DNA of 6,971 bases from Rubrobacteraceae bacterium (GCA_029240775.1 JARDZQ010000126.1:1-6971), one strand, 5' to 3'. Shown: positions 1 through 6,239, counted from the stretch's first letter. Translations and numbers: made by a program. Notes: generated from the letters alone by a model not told the origin.

Positions 1-370
1 CGTGGTGTGCGAGCGCTACCTCGACTCCAGCCTGGCCTACCAGGGCTACGGCAGGGGGCTCGGTGTGGGGGCCGTGCGCGAGCTCAACGCCTGGGCTGTG
101 GGAGCGGTCGTCCCTGACAAGACCTTCTATTTGCGTATCGGGGTGGAGGAGAGGGCCCGGCGGGTACGCAAGCTCAGGGCTTCGCTCGACAGGATCGAGA
201 AGGTCGGCGACGAGTTCTGGCGGCGCGTCGAAGAAGGGTTCGAAGAGCTCATCCGGCTCGATCCACATCGCATCGAGGTCCTCGATGGGGAGCGCCCCCC
301 CGAGGAGCTGGCGGAGCTGGTGGTGGGGGAGATCCGGAGCCTCCGGTACACTCGTGGTGGCGATGGATAG
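1..370 (+). CDS. tmk: Thymidylate kinase, C-terminal part (5' end outside window)
   Basis: Thymidylate kinase phosphorylates dTMP to dTDP in the cytosol, on the pathway to dTTP. About 122 C-terminal residues are visible. Family members run to roughly 200-215, so the P-loop and N-terminal strand lie left of the window. The family signature ERYLDSSLAYQG (a DRY-type motif followed by the S-x-A-YQG dTMP-binding segment) is at visible residues 4-15, followed by GRGLG. The LID region follows, with R-x2-RKLRASLDRIEK, then the usual FW-RV-EG-EEL segment and a C-terminal RIEVLDGERPPEEL stretch. The first residue of the DRY motif reads Glu instead of the usual Asp. The gene ends in TAG at 368-370 and overlaps the holB start by 8 bases, which indicates one operon. 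Identification is firm; only the start is missing. Confidence 0.93.
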   Translation, partial: VVCERYLDSSLAYQGYGRGLGVGAVRELNAWAVGAVVPDKTFYLRIGVEERARRVRKLRASLDRIEKVGDEFWRRVEEGFEELIRLDPHRIEVLDGERPPEELAELVVGEIRSLRYTRGGDG

Positions 371-1472
371 GGAAGCGACCTTCGCGGGCATACTGGGCAA
401 CGAGGCGGCCCTGCGGCTGCTGAAGAGAGCCCTGATCGGCGGCGAGGTCTCCCACGCCTACCTGTTCTACGGGCCGCCCGGGGTGGGCAAGCGGACCGTG
501 GCGCGGAGCCTCGGGGCGGCGCTGGTGGCGGGCGGGGACGGCGCCGCCGAAGGGCGGGCGCGGCGCGGGCTGCACCCGGATCTCTCGGAGGTCGAGCCGG
601 AGGGGGTCTTTACGACGATAGGTCAGGTCCGCGAGGTCGTGCGCCTAGCCGCGAGCCGGCCTTTCGAGGGAGCGCGGCGCGTCTTCATCCTGCAGGCCGA
701 CACGCTCAACGTGCAGGCGGCGAACGCGCTCTTGAAGACGCTCGAGGAGCCGGAGGGCGAGGCGGTCTTCGTGCTGCTCGCGGCCTCGCGCGAGGGCGTT
801 CTGCCCACGATCCTCTCACGAGCACAGGCGATACGCTTCAACCCGGTCCCCCAGAGGGAGGTGGCCGGGTTCCTGGCAAAGCGCGCCGCGGCAGAGCCCG
901 AGCTCGCCGCGGCGCTGGGGCGGGGAAGCGTCGGCCTCTCGCTGCGCTACGCGGAAGAGCCCGAGCTCGGGGAGCTGCGGGACGCCGTCTTCGAGGCGGA
1001 GCTGCGGGACGCCGTCTTCGAGGCCGGGTTCTCCCTGGCCGGGGACTTCGAAGAACGCACCCGTATGGCAGGCGAGATAACGGCGCGGGCCGAGGCCGTA
1101 GGGGCCGCGAGGGAGGCGGCGTATCTGGAGGAGATAGAGGAGCCGGACCGGCGCGCCAGGGAGGGAGCCAAGCGCGCGGGCCGGGCGGCGCGAGACGGCG
1201 CGGTGCACGAGGCGCTGGAGCTGCTCGCGCTCGCGTACAGGGACGCGGCGGCCATCGAGGCCGGAGCGCCCGAGCTCGTGGCCAACGCCGACCGGGTAGA
1301 GGAGATCCGTCGCGAAGTGGAGGAGAATCCCGGGGCGGACTGGGCGGGAGCGGCGCTGGCTCTGGGGGAAGTGCGCGTGGCGCTTGCGTATAATGTCTCC
1401 CCGGAGGCGATCCTGGAGGTGGCGTTATCGCAGATACGGCGGAACATACTCGCACCCTCCCCCGGCTTGTAG
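363..1472 (+). CDS. holB: DNA polymerase III delta' subunit (clamp loader)
   Basis: Delta' is the stator subunit of the clamp loader, which opens and loads the beta sliding clamp at the replication fork. The protein is 369 aa, in the normal range. An AAA+ fold is visible: a box II-like N-terminus (FAGILGNEAALRLL, 7-20), the Walker A GPPGVGKRT (37-45), an HPDL segment (71-74), and the diagnostic NVQAANALLKTLEEP (116-130). The SRC region reads PTILSRAQ (148-155), with Ala in place of Cys. The C-terminal part is helical and Ala/Glu/Arg-rich. No cysteine occurs anywhere, so the CxxC zinc module normally just before HPDL is absent. I chose ATG 363 because the family's N-terminal motif begins right after it; GTG codons at 354 and 357 are in-frame alternatives. 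There is no clear ribosome binding site, so coupling to tmk is likely. The 3' end overlaps ricT. Confidence 0.93.
   Translation: MDREATFAGILGNEAALRLLKRALIGGEVSHAYLFYGPPGVGKRTVARSLGAALVAGGDGAAEGRARRGLHPDLSEVEPEGVFTTIGQVREVVRLAASRPFEGARRVFILQADTLNVQAANALLKTLEEPEGEAVFVLLAASREGVLPTILSRAQAIRFNPVPQREVAGFLAKRAAAEPELAAALGRGSVGLSLRYAEEPELGELRDAVFEAELRDAVFEAGFSLAGDFEERTRMAGEITARAEAVGAAREAAYLEEIEEPDRRAREGAKRAGRAARDGAVHEALELLALAYRDAAAIEAGAPELVANADRVEEIRREVEENPGADWAGAALALGEVRVALAYNVSPEAILEVALSQIRRNILAPSPGL
971..1024 (+). repeat. Perfect 27-bp tandem duplication inside holB
   Basis: Bases 971-997 are repeated exactly at 998-1024. The duplication is in frame and gives two consecutive copies of the nonapeptide ELRDAVFEA in HolB (residues 204-212 and 213-221). 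It sits after the AAA+ core, in the lid/C-terminal region, where a helix would be lengthened by nine residues. Exact identity at every base, including third codon positions, points to a recent event such as replication slippage, or to an assembly artefact. Confidence 0.9.
1415..1420 (+). promoter_or_regulatory. Shine-Dalgarno GGAGGT for the ricT gene
   Basis: GGAGGT lies inside the 3' end of holB. It is the only strong ribosome binding site upstream of the conserved ricT N-terminus. It is spaced 6 bases from ATC at 1427 and 3 bases from GTT at 1424. It supports initiation near 1427 rather than at the GTG at 1565, which is about 145 bases downstream. Confidence 0.55.
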
Positions 1473-2320
1473 ACGTCCGCATCCCCGGCTGGACCACGCC
1501 GAGGCTCTGCTACGCCAGGGAGCTCGACCTCAGGGTCGGATACAAGGTAGTCGTCGCGACCGAGGTGGGGGAGTTCGTCGGGCGCGTAGCCCTGACGCCG
1601 CGACGCCGCGAAGCGTACACCGAGCCCTACGACATCGTCCGCCTCGTCACCGAGGAAGATGCGAGGGAGGACGACGCGAACAGGGAGCGGGGGCGCGAGA
1701 TCCGCAACGAGGCCCAGAAGCTCGCGCGCGACCACGGGATAGAGAAGGTCCAGTTCATAGGCTGCGACGTCTCTCTGGACGGGCGCTACGTCGAGGTCAA
1801 GTACCAAACCGAAGAGCAGAACCCCAATCTCGATCCGGTCAAAGAGGGGCTCGAGCGTCTCTACAACGTCAGGATCTCACTGCGGCGGTTCCGCTTTATC
1901 GAGCGCTCGGGGGACGCGAGCGGGTGCGACACGTGCGGGTTGCCGCTGTGCTGCGCGACTTGGAGCGGGGCGCGCAGCATGGGACCGGTCAACGTGCGGC
2001 TCGCCAAGCAGCAGGGCGTCACCCCGAACGAGAAGATCATGGGCTGCTGCGGCGAGGTGAAGTGCTGTGTGCGCTACGAGCACGACGTCTACAAGGAGTT
2101 CAAGGAGCGCGCGCCGTTCAAGAACTCGACCGTGAGGCTCGGCGAGCGCGAGGGCAAGGTCGTGGACTACTCGATGGTGAAGGACTCGGTCTTCGTGCGC
2201 TTCGGCCCCAACCGCGCCGACCAGGAGCTCGTCCCCCTCGGGCGCCTCGCCCGCGACAACCCCGATGTCATCCCCGCGGACCCCGAGGACTGGGAACTGC
2301 CGGAGTCCCAGGACTCCTGA
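1427..2320 (+). CDS. ricT: PSP1-domain protein, RicT/YaaT family; start codon non-canonical or disrupted
   Basis: In Bacillus subtilis RicT forms the RicAFT complex, which binds Fe-S clusters and promotes RNase Y-dependent mRNA maturation. Its role in other lineages is poorly known. The PSP1 C-terminal domain is clear. Using 1427 as residue 1, cysteines fall in C167-x2-C170-x4-C175-C176 and C207-C208-x4-C213-C214, around GPVNVRLAKQQG and followed by RYEHDVYKEF. The two C-x4-CC sets match the family's CGRxLCC and CGRxxCC motifs. The conserved start of the family (here LVDVRIPGWTTPRLCYA, then a VGYKVVVATE strand) is encoded at 1466-1564, upstream of the first in-frame GTG at 1565. A stop at 1391 bounds the frame, and no ATG, GTG or TTG lies in between. 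I placed the start at ATC 1427, behind a good GGAGGT (297 aa). The annotation fallback is GTG 1565 (251 aa). The gene overlaps holB by 46 bases. Confidence 0.82.
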   Translation: MADTAEHTRTLPRLVDVRIPGWTTPRLCYARELDLRVGYKVVVATEVGEFVGRVALTPRRREAYTEPYDIVRLVTEEDAREDDANRERGREIRNEAQKLARDHGIEKVQFIGCDVSLDGRYVEVKYQTEEQNPNLDPVKEGLERLYNVRISLRRFRFIERSGDASGCDTCGLPLCCATWSGARSMGPVNVRLAKQQGVTPNEKIMGCCGEVKCCVRYEHDVYKEFKERAPFKNSTVRLGEREGKVVDYSMVKDSVFVRFGPNRADQELVPLGRLARDNPDVIPADPEDWELPESQDS

Positions 2321-2326
2321 AGCCAC

Positions 2327-3289
2327 GTGTTCGGTAACCTCTGCGATGTGCCGGGCGTGCTCGTCGGTCATGCCACCGACCCGGAGGCCCTCACCGGCTG
2401 CACGGCGATAATCTTCGAGGAGCCCGCCGTCGTCAGCGTGGACGTGCGCGGCTCCTCCCCAGGCACCCGGGAGACGGACCGCCTCGGTCCTCACGGCACG
2501 TTGAGGCGGACGCACGCGATACTCCTGACCGGAGGGAGCGCCTTCGGCCTCGCCGCCGCCGAGGGAGTGGTTCGCTTTCTGGAGGAGAACGAGGTCGGCC
2601 TCGACATAGGGGTCGCCCGCATCCCGCTCGTCTCGGCCGCTGTGCTCTTCGACCTCGTCGTCGGCGACCCGGCGGTCCGGCCAGGGCCCGAGATGGGTTA
2701 CGAAGCCGCAGCCGCAGCGAAGAGCGCGGACTTCGCCCAGGGGAGCGTCGGCGCGGGCACAGGCGCGACCGTCGGCAAGGTCCTCGGGCTGGAGGGGGCG
2801 ATGAAGGGTGGCGTGGGGAGCGCTTCGGTAGCCCTCGAAGGGGACCTCGTCGTCGGCGCTCTGGCAGCCGTCAACGCCTTCGGGCACATCCGCGACCCCC
2901 AGACGGGGCGAGTGATCGCCGGCCCCAGGCAAGAGGACGGCACTCTAGGCGATACGGTCGAGCTCCTCCCGGAGGCCGTCGCGCGCATGGGGTGGGGAGA
3001 GAACACTACTCTAGGCATCGTCGCAACCAACGCCGCACTCTCGAAGCGCGCCGCCAACAAGGTCGCCCAGATGGCCCACGATGGCCTCGCGCGCGCCGTA
3101 GAGCCCGTGCACACCACCGTCGACGGAGACGTAGTCTTCGCCGCCTCGGCCGGCGAGGTCGAGGCCGCGACCGACATCGTCGGCGCGTGGGGGGCACGCG
3201 CTATGCAGGAGGCCATCCTGCGCGCCGTCCGGGTTGCGAAAGGGGTTCCCGGTATACCCTCGCTCTCCCAGTACGAGGGCAAGGAATAG
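2327..3289 (+). CDS. P1-family (S58) Ntn hydrolase/aminopeptidase, DmpA/NylC-like
   Basis: A 320-aa member of the P1 family, which includes D-aminopeptidase DmpA, beta-peptidyl aminopeptidase BapA and the nylon-oligomer hydrolase NylC. These are made as inactive precursors that self-cleave, freeing an N-terminal Ser or Thr nucleophile. Visible family blocks are DVPGVLVGHATD (7-18), LLTGGSAFGLAAAEGV (66-81), GSVGAGTGATVGK (139-151), and ENTTLGIVATNAALSK (225-240), followed by RAANKVAQMAHDGLARAV. By alignment with the DmpA/NylC cleavage motif, autocleavage is predicted between Asn226 and Thr227, giving alpha and beta chains of about 226 and 94 aa. No signal peptide or membrane segment is seen, so it is probably cytosolic. 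GTG 2327 places the family N-terminus correctly. It begins 6 bases after the ricT stop without a strong ribosome binding site, suggesting coupling. The natural substrate is unknown. Confidence 0.87.
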   Translation: MFGNLCDVPGVLVGHATDPEALTGCTAIIFEEPAVVSVDVRGSSPGTRETDRLGPHGTLRRTHAILLTGGSAFGLAAAEGVVRFLEENEVGLDIGVARIPLVSAAVLFDLVVGDPAVRPGPEMGYEAAAAAKSADFAQGSVGAGTGATVGKVLGLEGAMKGGVGSASVALEGDLVVGALAAVNAFGHIRDPQTGRVIAGPRQEDGTLGDTVELLPEAVARMGWGENTTLGIVATNAALSKRAANKVAQMAHDGLARAVEPVHTTVDGDVVFAASAGEVEAATDIVGAWGARAMQEAILRAVRVAKGVPGIPSLSQYEGKE

Positions 3290-3307
3290 GCTCTTCGGCG
3301 TGAGAAG

Positions 3308-3335
3308 CGGCCCGGCCCCCGAGAGGGTCGGACCG
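3308..3335. terminator. Candidate bidirectional hairpin between convergent genes
   Basis: CGGCCCGGCCC (3308-3318) can pair with GGGTCGGACCG (3325-3335) across a 6-base loop: 11 positions with one C-A mismatch and one G-T wobble. It lies in the 58-bp gap between two stop codons facing each other. No T-run follows on either strand, so intrinsic termination activity is uncertain. Position and GC-rich stem are the only support. Confidence 0.45.
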
Positions 3336-3347
3336 TAATATCCGGGA

Positions 3348-4412
3348 TTAGCCTCCGGCGCCGTCGGGGACGAGGATGCCGCGTCCCTGGAGGTTGCCGT
3401 TGTTCAGGTCCTGGATCGCGTCGTTTATCGCGTCGAGCGGGTAGGTCGAGGTGTGCAGCGTGACGAGACCTCGCGCGGTCAGGATCATCAGCTCGGCGAG
3501 GTCGTTGTAGGTGCCGACCAGGTTCCCGCTTATGCTGCGCTCGGTGGAGATTATGTCTATGGTCGGGACCTCGACCGTGCCGCCGTAGCCGATGACGTAG
3601 TGGTAGCCGCCCTGTCGGGTCATCTGCCACGCGTCGTCCTCTGCGCCCCGCTCGCCGACGTAGTCGAAGACGACCTCCGCTCCCTTGCCGTCGGTCATCT
3701 CCAGCACAGTGTCAACGTAGCCGCTCTCGACCTTCACCGTCTCGTCCGCGCCCCACTCTCTGGCGAGCTCGAGCGCCTTCTCGTTCGGGTCGGTGACGAT
3801 GATCTCCGCGGGCGTGAGCGCCTTGAGGCACTGGATGCCAATGTGCCCAAGGCCCCCCGCGCCGATGACCACCGCCTTCGTGCCCGCGTAGAGGTGGGGC
3901 ACGGACTTGCGCACGGCATGGTAGGCGGTCAGGCCAGCGTCGGCCAGCGCCGCTACGTCCTTCGGCTCGAGGACCGGGTCGAGCTTCACGACCGCGCGGG
4001 CGTTCGTTATAAGTAGGTCGGCGAAGCCGCCGTCGCGGGAGAGGCCAGGGAACTCGCCGTTCTCGCAGTGCATGTCGTCGCCGGCCCGGCACGCGCGGCA
4101 CAGGCCACACGTCATCAGCGGGTGGCAGATCACGGTATCTCCGACCTCGACGTTCGTCACCGCCGGGCCGACCTCCTCGACCCAGCCCGAGTTCTCGTGG
4201 CCGAGGATGTAGGGCAGCAACGAACCGTCCGGGTCCTGGATGGGCTTCCACTGGCCCTCGATCACGTGTATGTCCGTGCGGCAAAGTCCTGCGGCCCCGA
4301 CGCGCACGATCACGTCCAGGGGACCTTCGATCCTGGGCTCGTCCACCTCCTCCACGGTCAGGCTATCCTGTGGAATGCTCTCGTCGTACCTGTGCAACCG
4401 CGCTGCTTTCAC
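3348..4412 (-). CDS. Zinc-dependent, NAD-linked alcohol dehydrogenase (medium-chain family)
   Basis: Oxidises an alcohol to the matching ketone or aldehyde with NAD+; 354 aa, a typical medium-chain dehydrogenase length. The N-terminal GroES-like domain carries the catalytic zinc ligands C44 (GLCRTDIH), H72-E73 (GHENSGWVEEVG) and probably D158 (ALADAGLTAYHA). The structural zinc cysteines are C102, C105, C108 and C116. The Rossmann domain has GAGGLGHIG (184-192) and an acidic D208 at the end of the second strand, which favours NAD over NADP. The GTG start at 4412 shares a 4-base GTGA overlap with the stop of the DUF59 gene. GGGG at 4420-4423 is a plausible ribosome binding site. It is the last gene of the minus-strand operon. 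The context (DUF59 plus amidohydrolases) matches ADHs of propane-monooxygenase operons, which oxidise the alcohol product such as 2-propanol. The actual substrate here is inferred. Confidence 0.92.
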   Translation of the reverse strand: MKAARLHRYDESIPQDSLTVEEVDEPRIEGPLDVIVRVGAAGLCRTDIHVIEGQWKPIQDPDGSLLPYILGHENSGWVEEVGPAVTNVEVGDTVICHPLMTCGLCRACRAGDDMHCENGEFPGLSRDGGFADLLITNARAVVKLDPVLEPKDVAALADAGLTAYHAVRKSVPHLYAGTKAVVIGAGGLGHIGIQCLKALTPAEIIVTDPNEKALELAREWGADETVKVESGYVDTVLEMTDGKGAEVVFDYVGERGAEDDAWQMTRQGGYHYVIGYGGTVEVPTIDIISTERSISGNLVGTYNDLAELMILTARGLVTLHTSTYPLDAINDAIQDLNNGNLQGRGILVPDGAGG

Positions 4413-5104
4413 AGCTTCACCCCTTCTTTCTCTCCCCGGCCGTAGCGCGTCGCGAGCAGGCCCCGGCACAGCTCCGCGTTTCCCTCGATGCTCACCCCTA
4501 CCGTCCGGGCGAACCGGAGGTGCTGGACGACGGCGTCTCCGGGCACCCTCTTGCCGTCCGGATCGACCAGCAGAGGAGCCTCCGGTGAGATGTCCAGCCC
4601 CAGCTCCACCCGGCGTTCCAGGTACTTCTCGAATGTCTCCGAAGGTGGCACCTCCCCGAGCCGCGTCTCCGCAAGCTGCTCGGGGGAGCGGCCCTGCGCG
4701 AGGAGCGCCCGGCACAGCTTCTCCTGGCGGGCAACGAAGGACTTGCGGCGGAAGATGGTGCGCAGCTCTTCGAGGTCCGGGCTCTCGGTCTCGTCCGGGA
4801 AGGCGCCGTCGAAGCCCTTCTCCTCGTTCACGCCGCCATTGATCTCGTCTGAGGCGTAGTGGTCGTCGAGCACGACCCACGCTCGCGTGACGCCGGGCAC
4901 GGAGAGGACGGCCTCCCTGGCGTCCGCAACCATCAGGTAGGCGAAGTTCGGGGCACAGAAGTAGGTCGGGAGGCGCAGCCGGACGAAGACTCCGTCTCCC
5001 TCTATCTCCAGCTCCGAGACGAAGCCGAGGTCCGTTATGGGCTCGTCAAGCTCGGGGTCCCGGACGTCCGAGAGGGCGTCCAGGACCTCTGTGTGGTTCG
5101 TCAT
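4409..5104 (-). CDS. DUF59/MIP18-family protein with extended C-terminal region (metal-sulfur/di-iron accessory)
   Basis: 231 aa. The N-terminal ~100 residues are a DUF59 (MIP18/PaaD/SufT-like) domain: VRDPELDEPITDLGFVSEL (14-32) contains the family DPE and DLG-V signatures. The usual reactive-cysteine segment reads LPTYFCAPNFAYLM, with C50. DUF59 proteins act in Fe-S cluster or metal-centre assembly. Stand-alone members are about 100-150 aa. The remaining ~125 residues, from LEELRTIFRRKSF to the end, are a charged, mostly helical-looking region with two Cys (C131, C213) that I do not recognise as a named domain. ATG 5104 overlaps the upstream amidohydrolase stop (ATGA) and no Shine-Dalgarno is visible, so translation is probably coupled. 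DUF59 genes of this kind accompany soluble di-iron monooxygenase operons in actinobacteria; a role in hydroxylase maturation is inference. Confidence 0.8.
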   Translation of the reverse strand: MTNHTEVLDALSDVRDPELDEPITDLGFVSELEIEGDGVFVRLRLPTYFCAPNFAYLMVADAREAVLSVPGVTRAWVVLDDHYASDEINGGVNEEKGFDGAFPDETESPDLEELRTIFRRKSFVARQEKLCRALLAQGRSPEQLAETRLGEVPPSETFEKYLERRVELGLDISPEAPLLVDPDGKRVPGDAVVQHLRFARTVGVSIEGNAELCRGLLATRYGRGEKEGVKL

Positions 5105-6141
5105 GAGACGGTGGGTTCGACGGACTGGGCGTCCGTCTCCGCCTCGGGCAGCCGGAGCGCGGGCGGGACCTCGATATCGTACAACCGGGCGGCGTTCAGA
5201 CCGAGGATCTTCTTCTTCCCCTCGGTCGAGAGGCGGGGGAAGTCGTCGAACTCGTGCCCTTGCGGGTAGTCCCAATCGACGAACATCTCGACCTGCCACT
5301 TCGGGTGCCAGATCGCGTAGTCGCTGGCCCAGATCATCTTGTCCTCGCCGACCCAGAACAGCAGCTCGCCCATGACCTTCGAGAAGAAGCGAGGGCGGCT
5401 GTGCATCAGCGCGCCCAGCACGACGGAGAGGCCGGCGTACACGTTCGGCTCCTGCGTGGCCATGAAGCAGAAGTCCTCGATGCGGGGCAACCCGACGTGC
5501 TCGACGATGAAGTTCAGGTTCGGGAAAGACGTGGCCGCGTCGTCCACGTCTTTGGGATCGAACGCGTCCTTGTTCAGAGGCCAGATCGTCGGCCCCTTGT
5601 GGACGTGGATGTTGATGATGCCCAGCTCCTCGCACTTCTCCAGGTAACGACTGGCCTCGGGGTCCTTGAGGCTCCAACCCTTCGAGCCGTTGTGCCACTC
5701 CGCAGTGTAGAGCTTGACGCCTTTGAAGCCGTACCTCCTGTGCTTGCGCTCGAGCTCCTCGAGCCCCTCCTCGCCGTCCCTGGGGTCGAAGCGGCTGTTC
5801 AGGATAAACTTATCGGGGTACTTCTCCGCGAGGACGGCGTCCTGCTCGGTCGTGTTGAAGCCCTCTCTGTACCACGCCTTCAGGTAGGTGGGCAGGAAGA
5901 TCGCCACGTCCACGTACCCGTCCTCGAAGAGGTCCTTCATCATCGTCTCTTCCGAGTACTTCTGGTACTTCTCCATCGGCCAGTAGTACTCCTCCGGACC
6001 GAGCTGATGGTAGCCGTAGAAACACTCGATCCAGCCCTTCGCGTACTGCTCCTGGCCCTCGATCCAGTTCTCCGGGCTGGCGTCCCAGTAGTGGACGTGC
6101 CCGTCCACCACGAAATACTTCTCGCCATCCTTCTCGTACAA
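5101..6141 (-). CDS. Amidohydrolase-2 family metal-dependent hydrolase
   Basis: 346 aa, TIM-barrel metallohydrolase of the amidohydrolase-2 (COG2159, ACMSD-like) group, whose members hydrolyse or decarboxylate diverse substrates. Metal-site residues are visible: the N-terminal VDGHVHYWD (H15, H17), INIHVHKG (H179, H181), FIVEHVGLPRIED (H215), and WASDYAIWHPKW (D274). No signal peptide is seen. An in-frame GTG at 6159 would add six residues, but it has no upstream ribosome binding site. A strong AAAGGAG at 6147-6153 sits 5 bases before TTG 6141, and the resulting N-terminus (YEKDGEKYFVVDGHVH) begins close to the first barrel strand, so I chose TTG. It overlaps the DUF59 gene by 4 bases. Homologues of this type sit in propane-monooxygenase-type operons, where their reaction is not established. 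It is a clear paralogue of the upstream gene. Confidence 0.88.
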   Translation of the reverse strand: MYEKDGEKYFVVDGHVHYWDASPENWIEGQEQYAKGWIECFYGYHQLGPEEYYWPMEKYQKYSEETMMKDLFEDGYVDVAIFLPTYLKAWYREGFNTTEQDAVLAEKYPDKFILNSRFDPRDGEEGLEELERKHRRYGFKGVKLYTAEWHNGSKGWSLKDPEASRYLEKCEELGIINIHVHKGPTIWPLNKDAFDPKDVDDAATSFPNLNFIVEHVGLPRIEDFCFMATQEPNVYAGLSVVLGALMHSRPRFFSKVMGELLFWVGEDKMIWASDYAIWHPKWQVEMFVDWDYPQGHEFDDFPRLSTEGKKKILGLNAARLYDIEVPPALRLPEAETDAQSVEPTVS

Positions 6142-6239
6142 GGGATCTCCTTTCCCCACAAAGAGGTTGATGAGCCTATCTCTTCAAGAAACGAACCCGC
6201 CTGTTCCGCCTCCTTCCCCGCTTTACCGCGTCTTCTTCC
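6142..6239 (-). other. 98-bp spacer between the two amidohydrolase genes
   Basis: This is the only real gap in the minus-strand operon. Apart from the ribosome binding site at 6147-6153, I see no convincing promoter, terminator or small gene. A 5-bp inverted repeat (AAGAG/CTCTT, about 6161-6184) is too weak to call. It could hold an internal promoter or a processing site, but nothing in the bases shows it. Confidence 0.5.
6147..6153 (-). promoter_or_regulatory. Shine-Dalgarno AAAGGAG deciding a TTG start
   Basis: On the minus strand AAAGGAG is followed by ATCCC and then TTG (6141-6139). The spacing is 5 bases, near optimal. If the GTG at 6159 were the start, this strong site would lie inside the coding region and the GTG would have no comparable site upstream. 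Confidence 0.65.

Noticed and set aside
947..1807. 286-codon open frame on the minus strand across holB and ricT
   Set aside because: It is antisense to two clear genes. Its product is Ser/Ala/Arg-rich with no recognisable motif, typical of shadow frames in high-GC DNA.
1384..2337. 317-codon plus-strand frame parallel to ricT
   Set aside because: Arg/Gly/Pro-rich translation without motifs; the neighbouring frame encodes the PSP1 domain with its cysteine clusters. Kept only as a possible slippage source at ATG 1393.
1877..2932. 351-codon minus-strand frame across ricT and the P1 hydrolase
   Set aside because: Shadow of two well-supported plus-strand genes; no family signature.
2698..3630. 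310-codon minus-strand frame spanning the convergent gap
   Set aside because: Runs antisense to the P1 hydrolase and out of frame through the ADH, with a low-complexity Arg/Pro product.
4413..4880. Upstream extension of the ADH frame by 156 codons
   Set aside because: It merely stays open through the DUF59 gene. The dehydrogenase N-terminus begins at the GTG at 4412 with a GTGA overlap and normal family length.
6161..6184. Short inverted repeat in the amidohydrolase spacer as a terminator or operator
   Set aside because: Only 5 base pairs with a 14-base loop and no T-run; easily explained by chance.
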